Positions 11,858-23,449 of a stretch of DNA of 64,000 nucleotides are shown one piece after another. This stretch comes from Flaveria trinervia. Lineage: Eukaryota; Streptophyta; Magnoliopsida; Asterales; Asteraceae. Below the pieces are notes generated by a model that was given only the letters and a program-made list of their open reading frames with translations, ran no database searches and was not told the origin of the DNA. The position numbers and the translations under genes are program-made. Each line of letters opens with the position of its first letter. The stretch's first letter is position 1. The stretch is taken from positions 42,769,331 to 42,833,330 of the forward strand of contig CM046443.1 of assembly GCA_025506515.1 (NCBI GenBank). The letters run 5' to 3'.

Positions 11858-12324
11858 CTATACAGTTCTGGGAAATCCAACAAATATACACTTTATGAAT
11901 AGACTATCTTGGTCAGGGCCATATTCAAAATACGAGCCTCGGAGAGCATTGCGAAAACCCAAAATGATAGAGGTAGTGAGCTTATAGCCATCATAGATTT
12001 GAACCATATCCAATAGGGTTCGATTTCTCCTTTCAGACACACCATTATGTTGTGGTGTTCCAGGTGGAGTAATTTGTGAGACGATCCCATAACTTCTTAG
12101 ATGGTACTAAAAGCATCACTGAGGTATTCACCTCCTCTATCTGAACGAAGAACTTTGATAGTTTTATAGAGTTTATTTTCTACTTCATTCTTGAAGGTTC
12201 TGAACATTTCAAAAGCTTCATGTTTGTGTGTCATCATGTACACATAACCATAGCGACTATAATCGTTGGTAAAGGTAATGAAGTATCTTTCACCATTTCT
12301 AGTCATTGTCTTAAAAGGCCACAT
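11858..12324 (-). pseudogene. Copia-B integrase (decayed)
   Basis: Minus-strand 12324-12097 reads MWPFKTMTRNGERYFITFTN and then has the second catalytic Asp in RSDRGGEY. A frameshift at about 12095 leads to the 12040-11858 frame beginning MSERRNRTLLDMV, which holds the catalytic Glu. The first catalytic Asp should lie just upstream of 12324 but the start of the domain is damaged. Confidence 0.82.
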
Positions 12325-12437
12325 ACATCCGAATGTATGATACCCAATAAGTCTTTTGCCCTCTCGTTAGTGCCACTAAAAGGCGACTTGGTCATCTAGC
12401 TTGTAAACAAGATTCACACTTATCGAATGAAACATTT

Positions 12438-12933
12438 TCATTTGCTTTTCAAAAGACCATTCTTTTGAGGTGTTTGAATCCGATTCTTGTTTATGTGACC
12501 AAGATGACAATGCCTAAGATAAGAATCACTAAAACCCATTTTAAGTTTCTTGGTGCTTGTTTGGTATAATGAGCTATTATAGGATGAATCATTATGAACC
12601 AATTCATAGATTCCATTAAAAAGGCATAGCCTTGAAATAAAATACATCATCCATACAAACATAAATACCATTGTTAACAAACTTTAATTTATAACCACAT
12701 TGTTTTAAAAGGGAAATCAGAATTATGTTCATAGTCAAACTAGGAGCATACAAAATGTTCTTAATGACAACTTCCAAACTATTTGAAAGTTTCAAAATAT
12801 TGTCTCCTTGGGCTTCGACATCAACTTTTGCTCCATTGCCCATGTAAAGACTTTTGTCTCCCTTTTCGAAGTGCTTATTTCTTTTGAACCCCTGCAACAA
12901 ATTGCAAATATGAGTTCCACATCCGGTATCCAA
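12438..12933 (-). pseudogene. Copia-B protease and pre-integrase domain (decayed)
   Basis: The 12933-12616 frame starts at the active site MDTGCGTHICN (Asp-Thr-Gly) and continues with LYAPSLTMNIILISLL, the usual flap and core of Copia proteases. The overlapping 12680-12438 frame carries HCHLGHINKNRIQ, the His part of the HHCC integrase finger. A frameshift separates the two. Confidence 0.82.
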
Positions 12934-12960
12934 TACCTATGTGTTTGAAGAAATAACATT

Positions 12961-13926
12961 TCAACCAATGTGAATTATGAAAGTTGTGCTTGAGGTTTGC
13001 CCAGCATCCCTCTTGTTTCTCAACTCTTTGAGATAGGTTGGACAATTCCTTTTCCAATGTCCTATATCTCCATACTCAAAGCATGGATCTTTCTCCGTTA
13101 CCTTAGGCTTCTTAAGCTTAGGCTTTGGAGGTTCCGCTTTAGCCTTTCCTTTCCCCATTCCTTTGATGTACCCCTTTCCTTTGGCAACATTTGCCTTGGG
13201 ATCGGGAATGGCCTTTTCTTATTGCCTTCCTCATTGATCGAGAGAACAGGTAGAACCTTTCTACCCATCCCTACCTAGCTGTTTTGAGCATTGCGTGAAG
13301 CTGACCAATACTCTTGTCCCACCCATTCATATTGTAATTCATTATGAACGTCTCAAACCTTTTAGTTAGGCCATTAAGGATCAAATCCGTGGCAACTCCT
13401 TTGAGACGGGACAGTTAATCCGCTCGAGGCGATCAACGTGGCTTTTCATCTTAAGAACATAAGACGATACCGATTAGGTTTCTTCCATGTGACACGCATG
13501 AAGCACTCGAACCGTTTCGAAACACTCTACCCTAGCTTGTTGAAGGAACATTTCCTTCAAATGGGTAATTATGTCATATGCCCCAAGATGCTCCAAGTCC
13601 TTTTGGAGTTCGGGAATCATAGTTCCCAACATGAGGCAGGAAACCTACATGGAATCCTTAGTGTATTGAAGCCAATCGTCATAGGCCTCAACATCCTCAG
13701 GGTCAAGTTGGTCAGGAATAGGATCGTCAAGGACATAGGCCCTTTTCTCTTGCTTGAGAACAATTCTCAAGTTTCGATACCGGTCCATAAAGTTATTATG
13801 GTTAAGACGATCCCTTTCTAAGATGGTTCTCAGTGATAGGGTAGGGACGGTCGGGGTAGTAGCATTGTGTTTGCGGCCATTACTACAAAATACAACGTTC
13901 ATTTTAGTATTTCTGAAAAATTGCAT
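12961..13926 (-). pseudogene. Copia-B gag (decayed)
   Basis: The first open stretch (13926-13645; a likely start Met is at 13902) contains DRLNHNNFMDRYRNLRIVL, the typical N-terminus of this Copia gag group, then YVLDDPIPD. The zinc knuckle is at 13158-12961 (CFEYGDIGHWKRNC); its second Cys is replaced by Tyr. The part between 13640 and 13160 is broken. Confidence 0.85.
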
Positions 13927-15298
13927 TTTAATTATTAATACCCTTTACACGTCTCATAGACAATTAATAATTAAAATCTAGAATCCAACGTTGCATTTAA
14001 ATGATGGTTAGGTGACCTTTATCCCATTATTTAAATTAACAAGGTAGTCAACATTTGACAATTGCAACCTATTGCAACTTCTAGCTTTGTGGGATCGGTT
14101 AAACATCTTATGTTTAGTTAGCATGTAAAATCCCATCAACACCATTATACGCCATGCTTCGGTGACCCTATGCACATGGTTTCCAATTCAAGTCGTCCTA
14201 CTTACACACACATGTGAGTTTACACATACAAGCGGTTAGGTGACCTTTATCCCATAAATATGTTAAGCTCACCTAAACACACAAGTTCCCTAAAAGTGGT
14301 TAGGTGACCTTTATCCCACAAGTAGTTCTCAAGTGATTCGAGTGTCGTGTAAAAGGATGGTGTTAACCTGTTTCCAAAGGGATTTAAGTTTCCATTAATT
14401 CTAGTTATGAAAACTCTATGTACCTTGTATTCGCATGCTTTCAAATACATGGTACCCTATGGTTCTCTTTTAATAAAACCTCTTTTATTTTGAAATCATT
14501 AATCCTTTTAATAACCTTTTATTAGTCACTTAATGATTAGGAACCAAAAAATTCAGCTTGTTATGATAATTTATTTAGATTGTTAAGCATATATCAAACA
14601 ACCACATATGCATAACCATAGCCACTATGTTGACAACACTTGTTTTCCATCACAAGTGTTATCATTGGTCTTTCCTAAGGGTTGAACACAACACAAAGAT
14701 GAGATCTCCAAAGACCCCCACTTGAACTTGCATCCAAATGCTTCAAGTCCTTCTCTTGTGTCTTCCTTTTGTGCTTCCATCTTGTGCATCTTCTTTTACA
14801 AAATTTATATCCTAATACAAATATTCTAATAAAAGAAAACACACTTAATCTATCTATTACATTGCCATTGAATGAATCAATAAATTACATCCAAATACTA
14901 AAAACAAAAGAATAATATTACAACCTATTATGAATGAAATCAACCAAAACAAACATCCATTCAAAACCAAATCAACACAAGGTCAAGGCTAGGTTATGCA
15001 CCAATATGAATCATCATATACAACATTCAAGAACCAAATAAACCCCCATATGACCCAAAATTTTCAGCCAACAGAAACCAAGAATTTAGGGTCTTTTGTC
15101 CAAACAAAAAACATAATCAACCACTTGATATCTTTCTTTCAAGGTTTAATCACAAGCATGTTAGATATAACCTTGAAAGGTTGGGGATTTATAATCATCA
15201 CCACAAAACAGCACCTATAAGGTTATTAAAGCCCCATAAAACTAATTTTACAAGAACAAATAAAACTAGTCATCCACATATCCGGCTCTAGATGCCAA
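13927..15298 (-). other. Copia-B 5' leader with primer-binding site
   Basis: This untranslated leader lies between the 5' LTR and gag. The primer-binding site abuts the LTR on the minus strand as TGGCATCTAGAGCC (plus 15284-15297), a drifted initiator-Met match. The 21-base box GGTTAGGTGACCTTTATCCCA occurs three times (14006-14026, 14234-14254, 14298-14318). No long ORF lies in it. Confidence 0.7.
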
Positions 15299-16222
15299 TG
15301 TTAGGTTTGTTGGACCATATCAAAGTAGTTTAACCATTTTTAAACTATGAAAATGCAGCGTATTAATACCTTAACATTATCATTAGTAATCTGAAAAATT
15401 AAGGCTAATAACATATCATCAACAAACCCAAGAACATAGGATCATTTATATGTGTTTGAACTAGCTATCAACGACAAATAACAACCATAATAAGACATAC
15501 AAACTACCTTTTGTATGCTGCTGAAAACATGATGAAAGGAAAGAATATGAGCTTCTTGAATGACCAAAACACCAAGGAGAGGTGTCCTCAAGCATCCATA
15601 CCCACAAGCATCAAGCAAGCACCTAGTTGCTAGGATTTAAGCACGAAATCGGGTCAAGAAGGCTGCTGGAGGCTTAGTTCCAGCCGAGAATTTCAACTCT
15701 TTCTTCCAAAAGAAGAGTTTGTGATCTTGTGACCCTTTTTCATGTGAGAGAGAGAGAGCAAGCAAGATGGAGTGTGTGTGTTTTGTTCCAAGAACACTAA
15801 TGAAAACAAAAGGGTTCAACCCCTCTTAGGGGGCGGCCGAAACCCAAAAGTAATTTGGGTTTTCCCCCCAAAACTCCCTTTTTATTTTTTGTTAAATTAG
15901 TAATAGAATAAGTTATGTAATTACCCCTTTAATTATATAACTTATACACACACTCCTATTATTTGATGTTATTTAACCAAATTAAACAACATAACAAATA
16001 ATATCCATGAACAAAATATCCATATAGGTTGTTCAATTTCATATGCAACTTATTTAGAAAACCCATTTTTCTAAATTGGTGTATTTATTTAATTGCATGA
16101 TCATATCATCAATTAATATTAATTGGTGTTTGCTAAGCTTGTTATTGGGTATGACCCGACTTGGATCATAACGTACTAACCACATCAATGTTCTATGTGT
16201 CTTGGGCATAAAGAATCCAACA
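15299..16222 (-). repeat. Copia-B 5' LTR (right copy)
   Basis: It starts TGTTAGGTTTG, ends AATCCAACA and pairs with 8363-9281. It is the 5' LTR because the primer-binding site lies next to its left edge. Confidence 0.93.
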
Positions 16223-18043
16223 GGATCAAATTGCCAAATTTTCTAAGAAATCAGATGATGGACACTTCATTGGATAGTCTTCCCAAGCTAGGGCTTATAG
16301 AGTATATAATCTCAAAACTAGAATTGTTGAGGAGTCAGCCAATGTGACTTTCAATGAAACACACCCATGTGGTTGGTTCTGGTCCTGATTGGCTTTTTGA
16401 TCTTGATTTAGTTACCAACTGTTTTAACAAATCTTGTGAGACTGCTTCAAGATCTGCATAAAATTTAAATACATGTGATCCTAATCCAAGATTTGAGTTG
16501 AGAAGACCTTCAAGTAACACATCTTCAGCTCCAGTTAGGACTACTTCTGCAAATGAGATTTCTATCAACACCATAATGACAAACTCAGCTGATACATCTG
16601 GTATACCTTCAAATTCCAGCTTAGAGGCTCCATAACCAGATAAAGATACTTCAATTGCAGAAGACAATGATGGTAGTGGTGATAGTGATCAAGACTTTCT
16701 TGATGTTGATAACCACTCCATAGATGACAACATCAATTATGTCACACACTCCTTGGATCAAGTCTCTCTTGTTAAGTGTGCTGATGTGGTGGGAGAAACA
16801 TCTATGCCAGATCTAAATTTCTCTAATTTTGATCTTTCTCATCAACTTGATGTGATCCTTCAGCTAAGGATCCACAAGTCTCACCCCCACCATAAAGATC
16901 ATTGGAGATGTTGTCACAGGGGTAAGAACAAGAGGATAAACCCATGAAGCAAATGTTTGTCTTCACTCTTGTTTCTTATCCCTAATAGAGCCAAAGAAAG
17001 TTGATGTGGCTCTGAAGGATGGAAGTTGCTTCAATTCAAAAGACAAAAAGTTTTGAACCTTTGTCCTCTTCCTCATGGGAAGACTACCGCTGGAACCAAA
17101 TGGGTGTTTAGGAACAAGAAGGATGATAGAGGATTTATCATCAAGAAAAAAGCTAGACTAGTTGTTCAAGGATACACACAAGAAGAAGGAATTGACTACA
17201 CTGATGTCTTTGCTCCTGTAGCAAGACTGGAAGCTGTTAGGATATTCCTGGCATTCACTGCATCCAAGAACTTCAAGGTCTTTCAACTTGATGTGAAGTG
17301 TGCTTTTCTCTATGAAATGATTGATGAAGAGGTGTATGTCAAACAGCCACCTGGTTTTGAAGATCCTGATCATCCTGATTATATCTACATGCTTGACAAT
17401 GCTCTTTATGGGCTGCATCAGGCACCCAGGAAGTGGTATGAGACTTTATCTCAGTATATTTGCAAACATGGATACAGGAGAGGTACTATAGATGGAACTC
17501 TCTTCATCAAAGGATAGAGAAATGACATATTGCTAGTTCAAGTGTATGTGGATGACATCATCTTTGGTTCAACTAATCCAAAGCTTGCAAAGACTTTGAG
17601 AAGCTGATGAAGAACAGATTTGAAATAAGTTCCATGGGGGAACTCAATTTCTTTCAGGGAATTCAAGTGAAGCAAGTTAAAGATGGCATCTTCATTAGTC
17701 AGTCAAAGTATGTTCAAGACATACTCAAGAGGTTCAACATGACTGTGTTCAAGTGCTTTGGATTCCGAATCAAATGCTCGACTATGGGTTAAACTTCAAG
17801 GAGACTCTCATTCACATAGATAACAATAGTGCTATCTCAATCACAAAGAATCCTGTGCAGCACTCAAGGACCAAACACATCAACATCAGGTATCATTTAA
17901 TAAGAGATAATTATGAAAAGGGATTAATTAAACTAGTCAAAGTTTACACAAATGAACAATATGTTGATCTGTTTACAAAGACTTTTGATGAACAGAGATT
18001 TAAATATCTTATATCAGCTATTGGGATGATCAACTTTGAGTAG
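16223..18043 (+). pseudogene. Copia-A integrase C-terminus, reverse transcriptase and RNase H (decayed)
   Basis: The part before 17026 is integrase tail and acidic linker with several stops. RT is open at 17026-17517: TAGTKWVFRNKKDDRG, ARLVVQGYTQEEGIDYTDVF, QLDVKCAFLYE and YGLHQAPRKWYE. The catalytic YVDDIIFGST follows directly after a TAG at 17515. The 17607-17740 frame (ISSMGELNFFQGIQVKQVKD) ends at ILKRFNM and jumps to the end of RNase H (HIDNNSAISITKNPVQHSRT), so a few hundred bases of RNase H, including its N-terminal catalytic part, appear to be deleted near 17740. The pol reading ends at 18043. Confidence 0.88.
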
Positions 18044-18741
18044 GTTTTTCTTAAAACTAATTCTTATTATTTCTTAAAACATGGGTCTCCTAAGTTGTCT
18101 AGTTCATCACTTCCATAAGCTCTTGTTTTCTTTGGATAAAACTTTTTGAAGACTTTCCTTAGAATTATGATAATTTTGATCCTGCGGAAGTTATGTTTAT
18201 AACTTCGGAAGAAACTTATGCCTTTAAAACAACTAATTGCCCAAGTATTTTACCTTCGGAAGAAATTTATGAAATATCTTCCGAAGCTTAAAATCTTCTT
18301 TGGCACTTATATGTTTTCAAATATCTATTTCTTTCGAAGCAAATAACTCTCGAAAGTCTTGTTCTTGAACAAAACTCTCAAGTCTTGATTTTCTTCCGAA
18401 GTCAAAATTTTCACAACTCTTAGGAAAATCTTCCGAAGTCATTTTAGCTTCAGAAGCTTTTACATTAAAACTTCCGAAGATAATTTACCTTTGGAAGCTT
18501 TTTGACTTCCAAGAAAACTACATTTTAAGCAAAAGTAAACTACTTTTTCATATGTAGGACCGACATTCGGATTTCAAAGTTTATCCTCTTTCATTAAACT
18601 TTATCTAAAATCCTTTTCACATATAAACCCAATGGTTTCCCCCTCTTTCTATCATCTGCTTCTTTCCTCCAAACCTAAAACCCCAAATTTCTCTCTGAAA
18701 TTACTTTCTTTCATCTCTCTTCATCCTTAAGCTCTCTCAAA
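18044..18741 (+). other. Copia-A spacer between pol and ORF3, rich in CTTCCGAAG boxes
   Basis: No ORF. Between 18180 and 18500 the near-palindrome CTTCCGAAG/CTTCGGAAG or close variants recur about ten times (for example 18205, 18252, 18278, 18391, 18430, 18472). The same motif recurs in the LTRs and the gag 3' end. A pyrimidine-rich stretch (18640-18735) precedes the ORF3 ATG. It may be an intron or a leader for a spliced ORF3 message; this is inference. Confidence 0.55.
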
Positions 18742-21700
18742 ATGGCCAACCCTTTTCACAGAAATGACCCAAACTTTACCATGCAGTTACACAGGCAACA
18801 TAATCTGGTTGCTCTATTAAGCTCTGAGAAAGATCCTCATTTCTCAGAGGTTTGGCGTTTCTTAGCTCTACCAAACTACTTCACCTCCCTAACTATTGAT
18901 CCTCCACTCTATGAGGATCATTTTTTAGAATTCTGGAAGACCTACCAAGAGGTCGTAATGGATGGGGAGAAGGCACTGTCTGCCACAGTGCAGGGGAGAA
19001 CAGTCTTCATCACTCCGGCCATCATCAACATGCATCTTCAGTTGGATGATGAAGAAGGTAAGGTGTTCTTCCCAAAAGAAGTTGTAAATCATTCCTTTGA
19101 GCAAATGGGTTATCAGGGAGACTACTCTGTTAAGACCTTCAGGAAAGGGAAGGTCTCATCCAAAAGGAAATTCCTGCTCCATGTGGTTATCCACAGCTTA
19201 TCAAACAAGCATGGTGGATGGGACCATATTCCTGAGGATCTCTCTTTCATTGTCCATGGGATGGTTTAGGGGGTCAAGTTCAGGTATTCTCAGTTTGTTT
19301 ATACTAATCTGCTTGCGAACTTGGACTCCTTAGAATATTACATGTTCCCTAGATATGTCCAGTATATTCTTAACTGTGAACTGGGCTCACAGTTAAGGGG
19401 AACATGTAACATTCTTAAACTAGGACAGATGAAGCCCGGCATCTTTAAAATACTAAGAAAGCCCATTGTTGGCTTCTCTGGGGTAGAAACAACCCTGGTC
19501 CTAAAAATGTTAGAGCTCATTGCTCAAGGTGAAAACCTAGCAGCACCAGCTAGTGTTGAACCCACAACTTCTACATCCCAACCATTTAAATAGACACAAA
19601 TCACCCTCACCTACGAAAGAAAATCCAAACGAACCCCTACTCAGGCTATTCAGTCTGTGCATGCCCATATACACTCACCCATACAGGAAGAAGTGGATAC
19701 TAGAGCTCCTATTTCTCCTGAGGAGAAGACCACTCCCATCTCTTTAAGGATCAGTGCTGAGGTTCCTCATGCTCAGCCTGATGAGCTCATAAGCCCAAAT
19801 GCCTTAAGCCGTCACTCTGAGTCTCAACACTTAAGTGATCAACCTTCAGGGGACAGTTACCATCCCCAGCCTATAGATCTTAACCAACCAATCCCCAACC
19901 TTGACTTCTACACTGATGAAGATCTAGGTTTTAGCGAATACTATGATTCTCTCTTCTTTTCCCCTACTCAAAGAGAGATGAGTGCTGTTGAGGCTCCTAT
20001 TTCTAGCCCACATTAGTCACCTACTACTGAGGTGGACACTTCTGAACCTGTTCAGGATATCCATATGGAAGATGCTCTCAATTTTGAAAGTAATTACATC
20101 ATTAAGACCTCAACCATGGCAACTCAGCCCACTGACATCTCAACTGAGATTGCCAGTGAGTAGAGGAAATCCAGTAGACAAGAACCTAAAGCTGGTGGTG
20201 AGAGTTAGGACTCTAGGCCAATCATCTCATCCCCCAATGATTCTTCTGATGAAGATGAGGTGAATTTAAGACTAAAGGTGCAAAAACTATCTCAAACATG
20301 CACCTATTTAGTCTCCAAGGTCAGTCACCTTGAATCTCAAGTGACTACCTAACAGGGTCAATGATCAACAACTTGAGATTTCATATCTTAAGGACAAACT
20401 AGATGGGAGACGTTTAAGATGAGCTCAACCAGGAACACAAGAACCTGTGGATGTGATTGACCTAACTCCTGGTTCACCTATGCAAGTGAGTGATGCTACC
20501 AAAAAGGGGGAGAAAGTCATTACAATCACAGAACCTAGGATTTCTTCAAAGAGTATGGACACTGAGGACTCACCATCCTCACTTGCAATTATGCATACTC
20601 AGAAACTTCCTCAAGTTCACATTGATGTGGACTACATAGACTCCTTAATACAGAGTCTGTTTGAGGAAAGGAAACCAAGGGCCATGTCAACTCCACCATC
20701 TTCAAATCACATCATTGGGTGGAGGTATGACAGCAATAAAGAGCCCTACTCATCATTAGAGTTCAAGGGCAGCAAAAGATCTTCAACTTTCAGACCTTGA
20801 ACTTCTATGAAGGTCTGGATTTAGTCAACATGCCACTTGTCAACCCAAGCCAATCAAGACAAGCTGAAAACTTAGCTCAAAGAATCCAAGACTGGATCAC
20901 TACAGAGTTCAGCCTTAGAAGAAGACTAAGGCAATCAGGCTATGGCATTGGTCAACTGGATGTTGAGGCAGACCTTAAGATTAGTTTCATATGGGAAACC
21001 TTGACTGAAGGCCCAGTGACAAAACCTGAGAGCCCTGTCTCATCACCAACAACTGTTGTAGAGGTCAATGCCCTTTTCAAGACACCTGCTGGTGAAGGTG
21101 CTTCTCAACCTCTCTCTGGCTAGAGCTTGGAAGCTACACCAAGCAATGAAGGCCAAAGCTCACTCCACCCTGAGTCACAAAGGTCTGTGAGTGACAAAGG
21201 GAAAAGAAAAATGACTTCTAAGGAGATTGAGGAGGAGAAGAGAGAGAGGAAAAGGAAGCTGAAGGAGAAAGTTCCTCTTCTGAGTCTGCAAGACTCATGG
21301 AGTCTACTATCAGGGCTGCCCCCAGACCAGATACTCAGAATGATAAGTTAAGGAAGTCAAGATAAACTGCCTGTAGACAAGGAACTATGACATAGACAAT
21401 GTCATTTCTCTCCCCTTGGAGGAACTAAATGAACTGGTTGACCTGGAAAGGTCAAGGGAGAAGAAAGAGGCAGAAGATGCACAGCTACTGGTACAAATCA
21501 AAGAAGATAGAAGAAAGAAAAGATTGTACAAGCATGTGCCTACTCTCTCCCTAGTTCAAGAAAGCCCTGCATATAAGGATGTGGTTCAACAAGAACCTCA
21601 GGTAGATAAGAAGAAGAAAGGATCAAGATGATCATCTACCTGAGTGCCACAGGCCTCTATTAGGCAGAAGCACTTCTCCATTATCCTTTGACTATATTGA

Positions 21701-22541
21701 GTTTGAGTATCTCAAACAACTTGAACTTGAGATAGTCAGGAAAGAAAGACAACCAAAAGAAAGATAACGAAAGAATCTGCTAAGTCTAGAGCCATCATCC
21801 AGAAAAACATGAAGAAAATTGATGACAAGCAGAGGATGATGAGCTTTTTGAAGTTGTATGGATTCTCTGGAAGGATACTTGGCCCCATGTCTCTATCCAC
21901 TATGGATGAGCATATCAGGGTGACCAAGCAGAAGATAAAGAGTGGAGAGCTGGTTGACTTAGATTTCCCTCCAAGTCAAGCTCCACCTAAAGTGGAGGTT
22001 AAGGTTGAACAACCAGAGACAACACAACCTGGACCTCCTACGGAATCTCAATAAGCTTCATCTTCTGATCCACAACAGGGTCAGACTCACTCTTATTTGA
22101 ACTTGTGAGAGTGGAAGACCCAACTGAGAAAGACAATGAAGATCAATTTGGTGCTGCGGGCCAGTCTTCTCGGTTAAAAGTAGTAAAGAGAAAAAAAAGG
22201 ATGGCTTCAAAGCCAAAGCCAAACAAGAAGAAGACTGCATCCTTTTCTGAACCTCAGGATGAGTCTGAACATCCTGAGGATGTACAGCCAGAGGATGCTC
22301 CATCATCTCCCATTCCAATAGCTCTTCTAGCATCAGAAAGACCCATCCTATCCTGGACATACACAACAAATCAAGAAAGGTGGCATGTCATTAGAGATCA
22401 TGCATTGAGAATGTCTACACTTGGCATGCCATGTTTCAGTTGCCTTTGCATGGTCACTTTAACATGAGAAGATACTTTGATAGTCTGAAGGATCCTGATT
22501 ATCTTATGAAGAACGGGTATTATCCTGATGAGGATTGTTGA
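18742..22541 (+). pseudogene. Copia-A third ORF, downstream of pol (env position; decayed)
   Basis: The ORF starts at ATG 18742 and can be followed through eight or more frames to a TGA at 22539-22541, so the ancestral ORF was about 1,250 codons. The N-terminal part (18742-19593, one in-frame TAG at 19267) is the conserved piece: HNLVALLSSEKD, LTIDPPLYEDHFLEFW, ITPAIINMHLQLDDEEG, LLHVVIHSLSNKHGGWDH, FPRYVQYILNCEL. The middle (19650-20800) is Pro/Ser/Thr-rich and acidic. 21127-21631 is a highly charged coiled-coil-like stretch (EEEKRERKRKLKEK). The end (about 22430-22541) has a short block conserved in the sister copy. SIRE-type Copia elements are known for an extra ORF here, sometimes called envelope-like. 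I see no signal peptide or clear membrane segment, so an envelope role is not supported. The function is unknown. Confidence 0.72.
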
Positions 22542-22576
22542 TATCTGAAGTCTTCAAGTGTTTTGGTAGCATCAGC

Positions 22577-22588
22577 CTAGGGGGAGTT
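22577..22588 (+). promoter_or_regulatory. Copia-A polypurine tract
   Basis: CTAGGGGGAGTT abuts the 3' LTR and is the primer for plus-strand DNA synthesis. Its context (GCATCAGCCTAGGGGG) is repeated, inverted, at about 23427-23448 as the tract of Copia-A'. Confidence 0.9.
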
Positions 22589-23390
22589 TGTAGAGATTAT
22601 TTGAAGAGGCTGAACCAACCAAAGTCTTTCTACATGCATGCTGTAAAAGTACTGAAGAAGAATGCTTCAGAAATTTCACACAAGCAACAAAAATATTCTA
22701 AGTGTGAAATCTTCCAAAGCCAAGACCAATATCTTCCGAAGCCAAAGATGAAGTCTTCCGAAGCTTCAAACACAAAGTCTTCCGAAGCTCAACTCTTGAA
22801 GATATATTTCTTTGGAAGACTTTTAACAACATGCTTTATCTGATGTACTTTTCTATGAAGCTGGACCCCTTTCCACTGTGACTCTGATATGTCACCAAAA
22901 TACATGAGCTGGTGAAAAGGTTCATGCTTTTGGTAACTGTACATTGAGGTCTTAAGTCTGTAGACTTTCTACTTCATGTACTTTATCCTTTTTGTAATAG
23001 ATAAGGATATGAGCTATGGCATGTCATAGTCACAAAGTCAAAAAGGCAATCTTCCTTTTTGACTCTACAATTGATTTTGTTTTGTGTCTAGTCAATTGTA
23101 TCCAGCTGGATTTCATAGTATGGCCGGTTGTAGGATGTAGTATAAGTATCTCATTATCTTGTAACTTTCCTTTATGCTTTGTAACACTTGCAATAGAACA
23201 TTGAGAAAGCAATATACTACAACCTTGAAAACCATCTCCTTGTGTATTTTTCTTTTGTTTTCTATCTCTTAATTACTTGTGTTCTTAGTGTCTTTACTTG
23301 TGGTTAATCCAGTTTACTGTTGGATTAAGTTTAGTTACTCTCCTCTTTGTGTTGTTGTGTTGTATTTGATCAACCTTCAACAGTCCTGCA
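22589..23390 (+). repeat. Copia-A 3' LTR
   Basis: Partner of 3657-4458 and equal in length (802 bp). It starts TGTAGAGATTATTTG, ends CAGTCCTGCA and is followed by the target duplication CTTTG. It keeps more intact CTTCCGAAG boxes than the 5' copy. Confidence 0.95.
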
Positions 23391-23449
23391 CTTTGGTTTG
23401 CATCAGCCTCTAAGATAACTCTTACAAACCCCCTAGGCTGATGCTACCA

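Larger units (their letters stand above)
8363..16222 (-). mobile_element. Copia-B: structurally complete Ty1/Copia retrotransposon nested in Copia-A
   Basis: LTRs at 8363-9281 and 15299-16222 (about 920 bp) begin TGTTAGGTTTGTTGG (the left copy mutated to TATTGGG) and end AATCCAACA. The target duplication GGATC is at 8358-8362 and 16223-16227. Internal coding runs on the minus strand in the order gag, protease, integrase, RT, RNase H from high to low coordinates. The LTR copies are nearly identical over long stretches, so this insertion is younger than its host, as nesting requires. It is degenerate in all coding parts and lacks the third ORF of Copia-A, so it belongs to another lineage. Confidence 0.92.
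3657..23390 (+). mobile_element. Copia-A: complete Ty1/Copia (SIRE/Maximus-like) retrotransposon, carrying nested Copia-B
   Basis: Two 802-bp LTRs (3657-4458, 22589-23390) are flanked by the exact target duplication CTTTG (3652-3656, 23391-23395). The order is LTR, PBS, gag, protease, integrase, RT, RNase H, long third ORF, PPT, LTR. Integrase before RT defines Copia. A bulky gag with two zinc knuckles and a large ORF after pol are features of the SIRE/Maximus lineage. Without the nested Copia-B and its duplicated target the element is about 11.9 kb. It sits inside the LTR of a sister copy in the opposite orientation. Every reading frame contains stops or frameshifts, so it cannot move by itself. 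Confidence 0.93.

Noticed and set aside
18742..22541. Calling the third ORF of Copia-A an envelope gene
   Set aside because: The position fits, but no signal peptide, cleavage site or transmembrane segment can be seen, so only a positional description is given.
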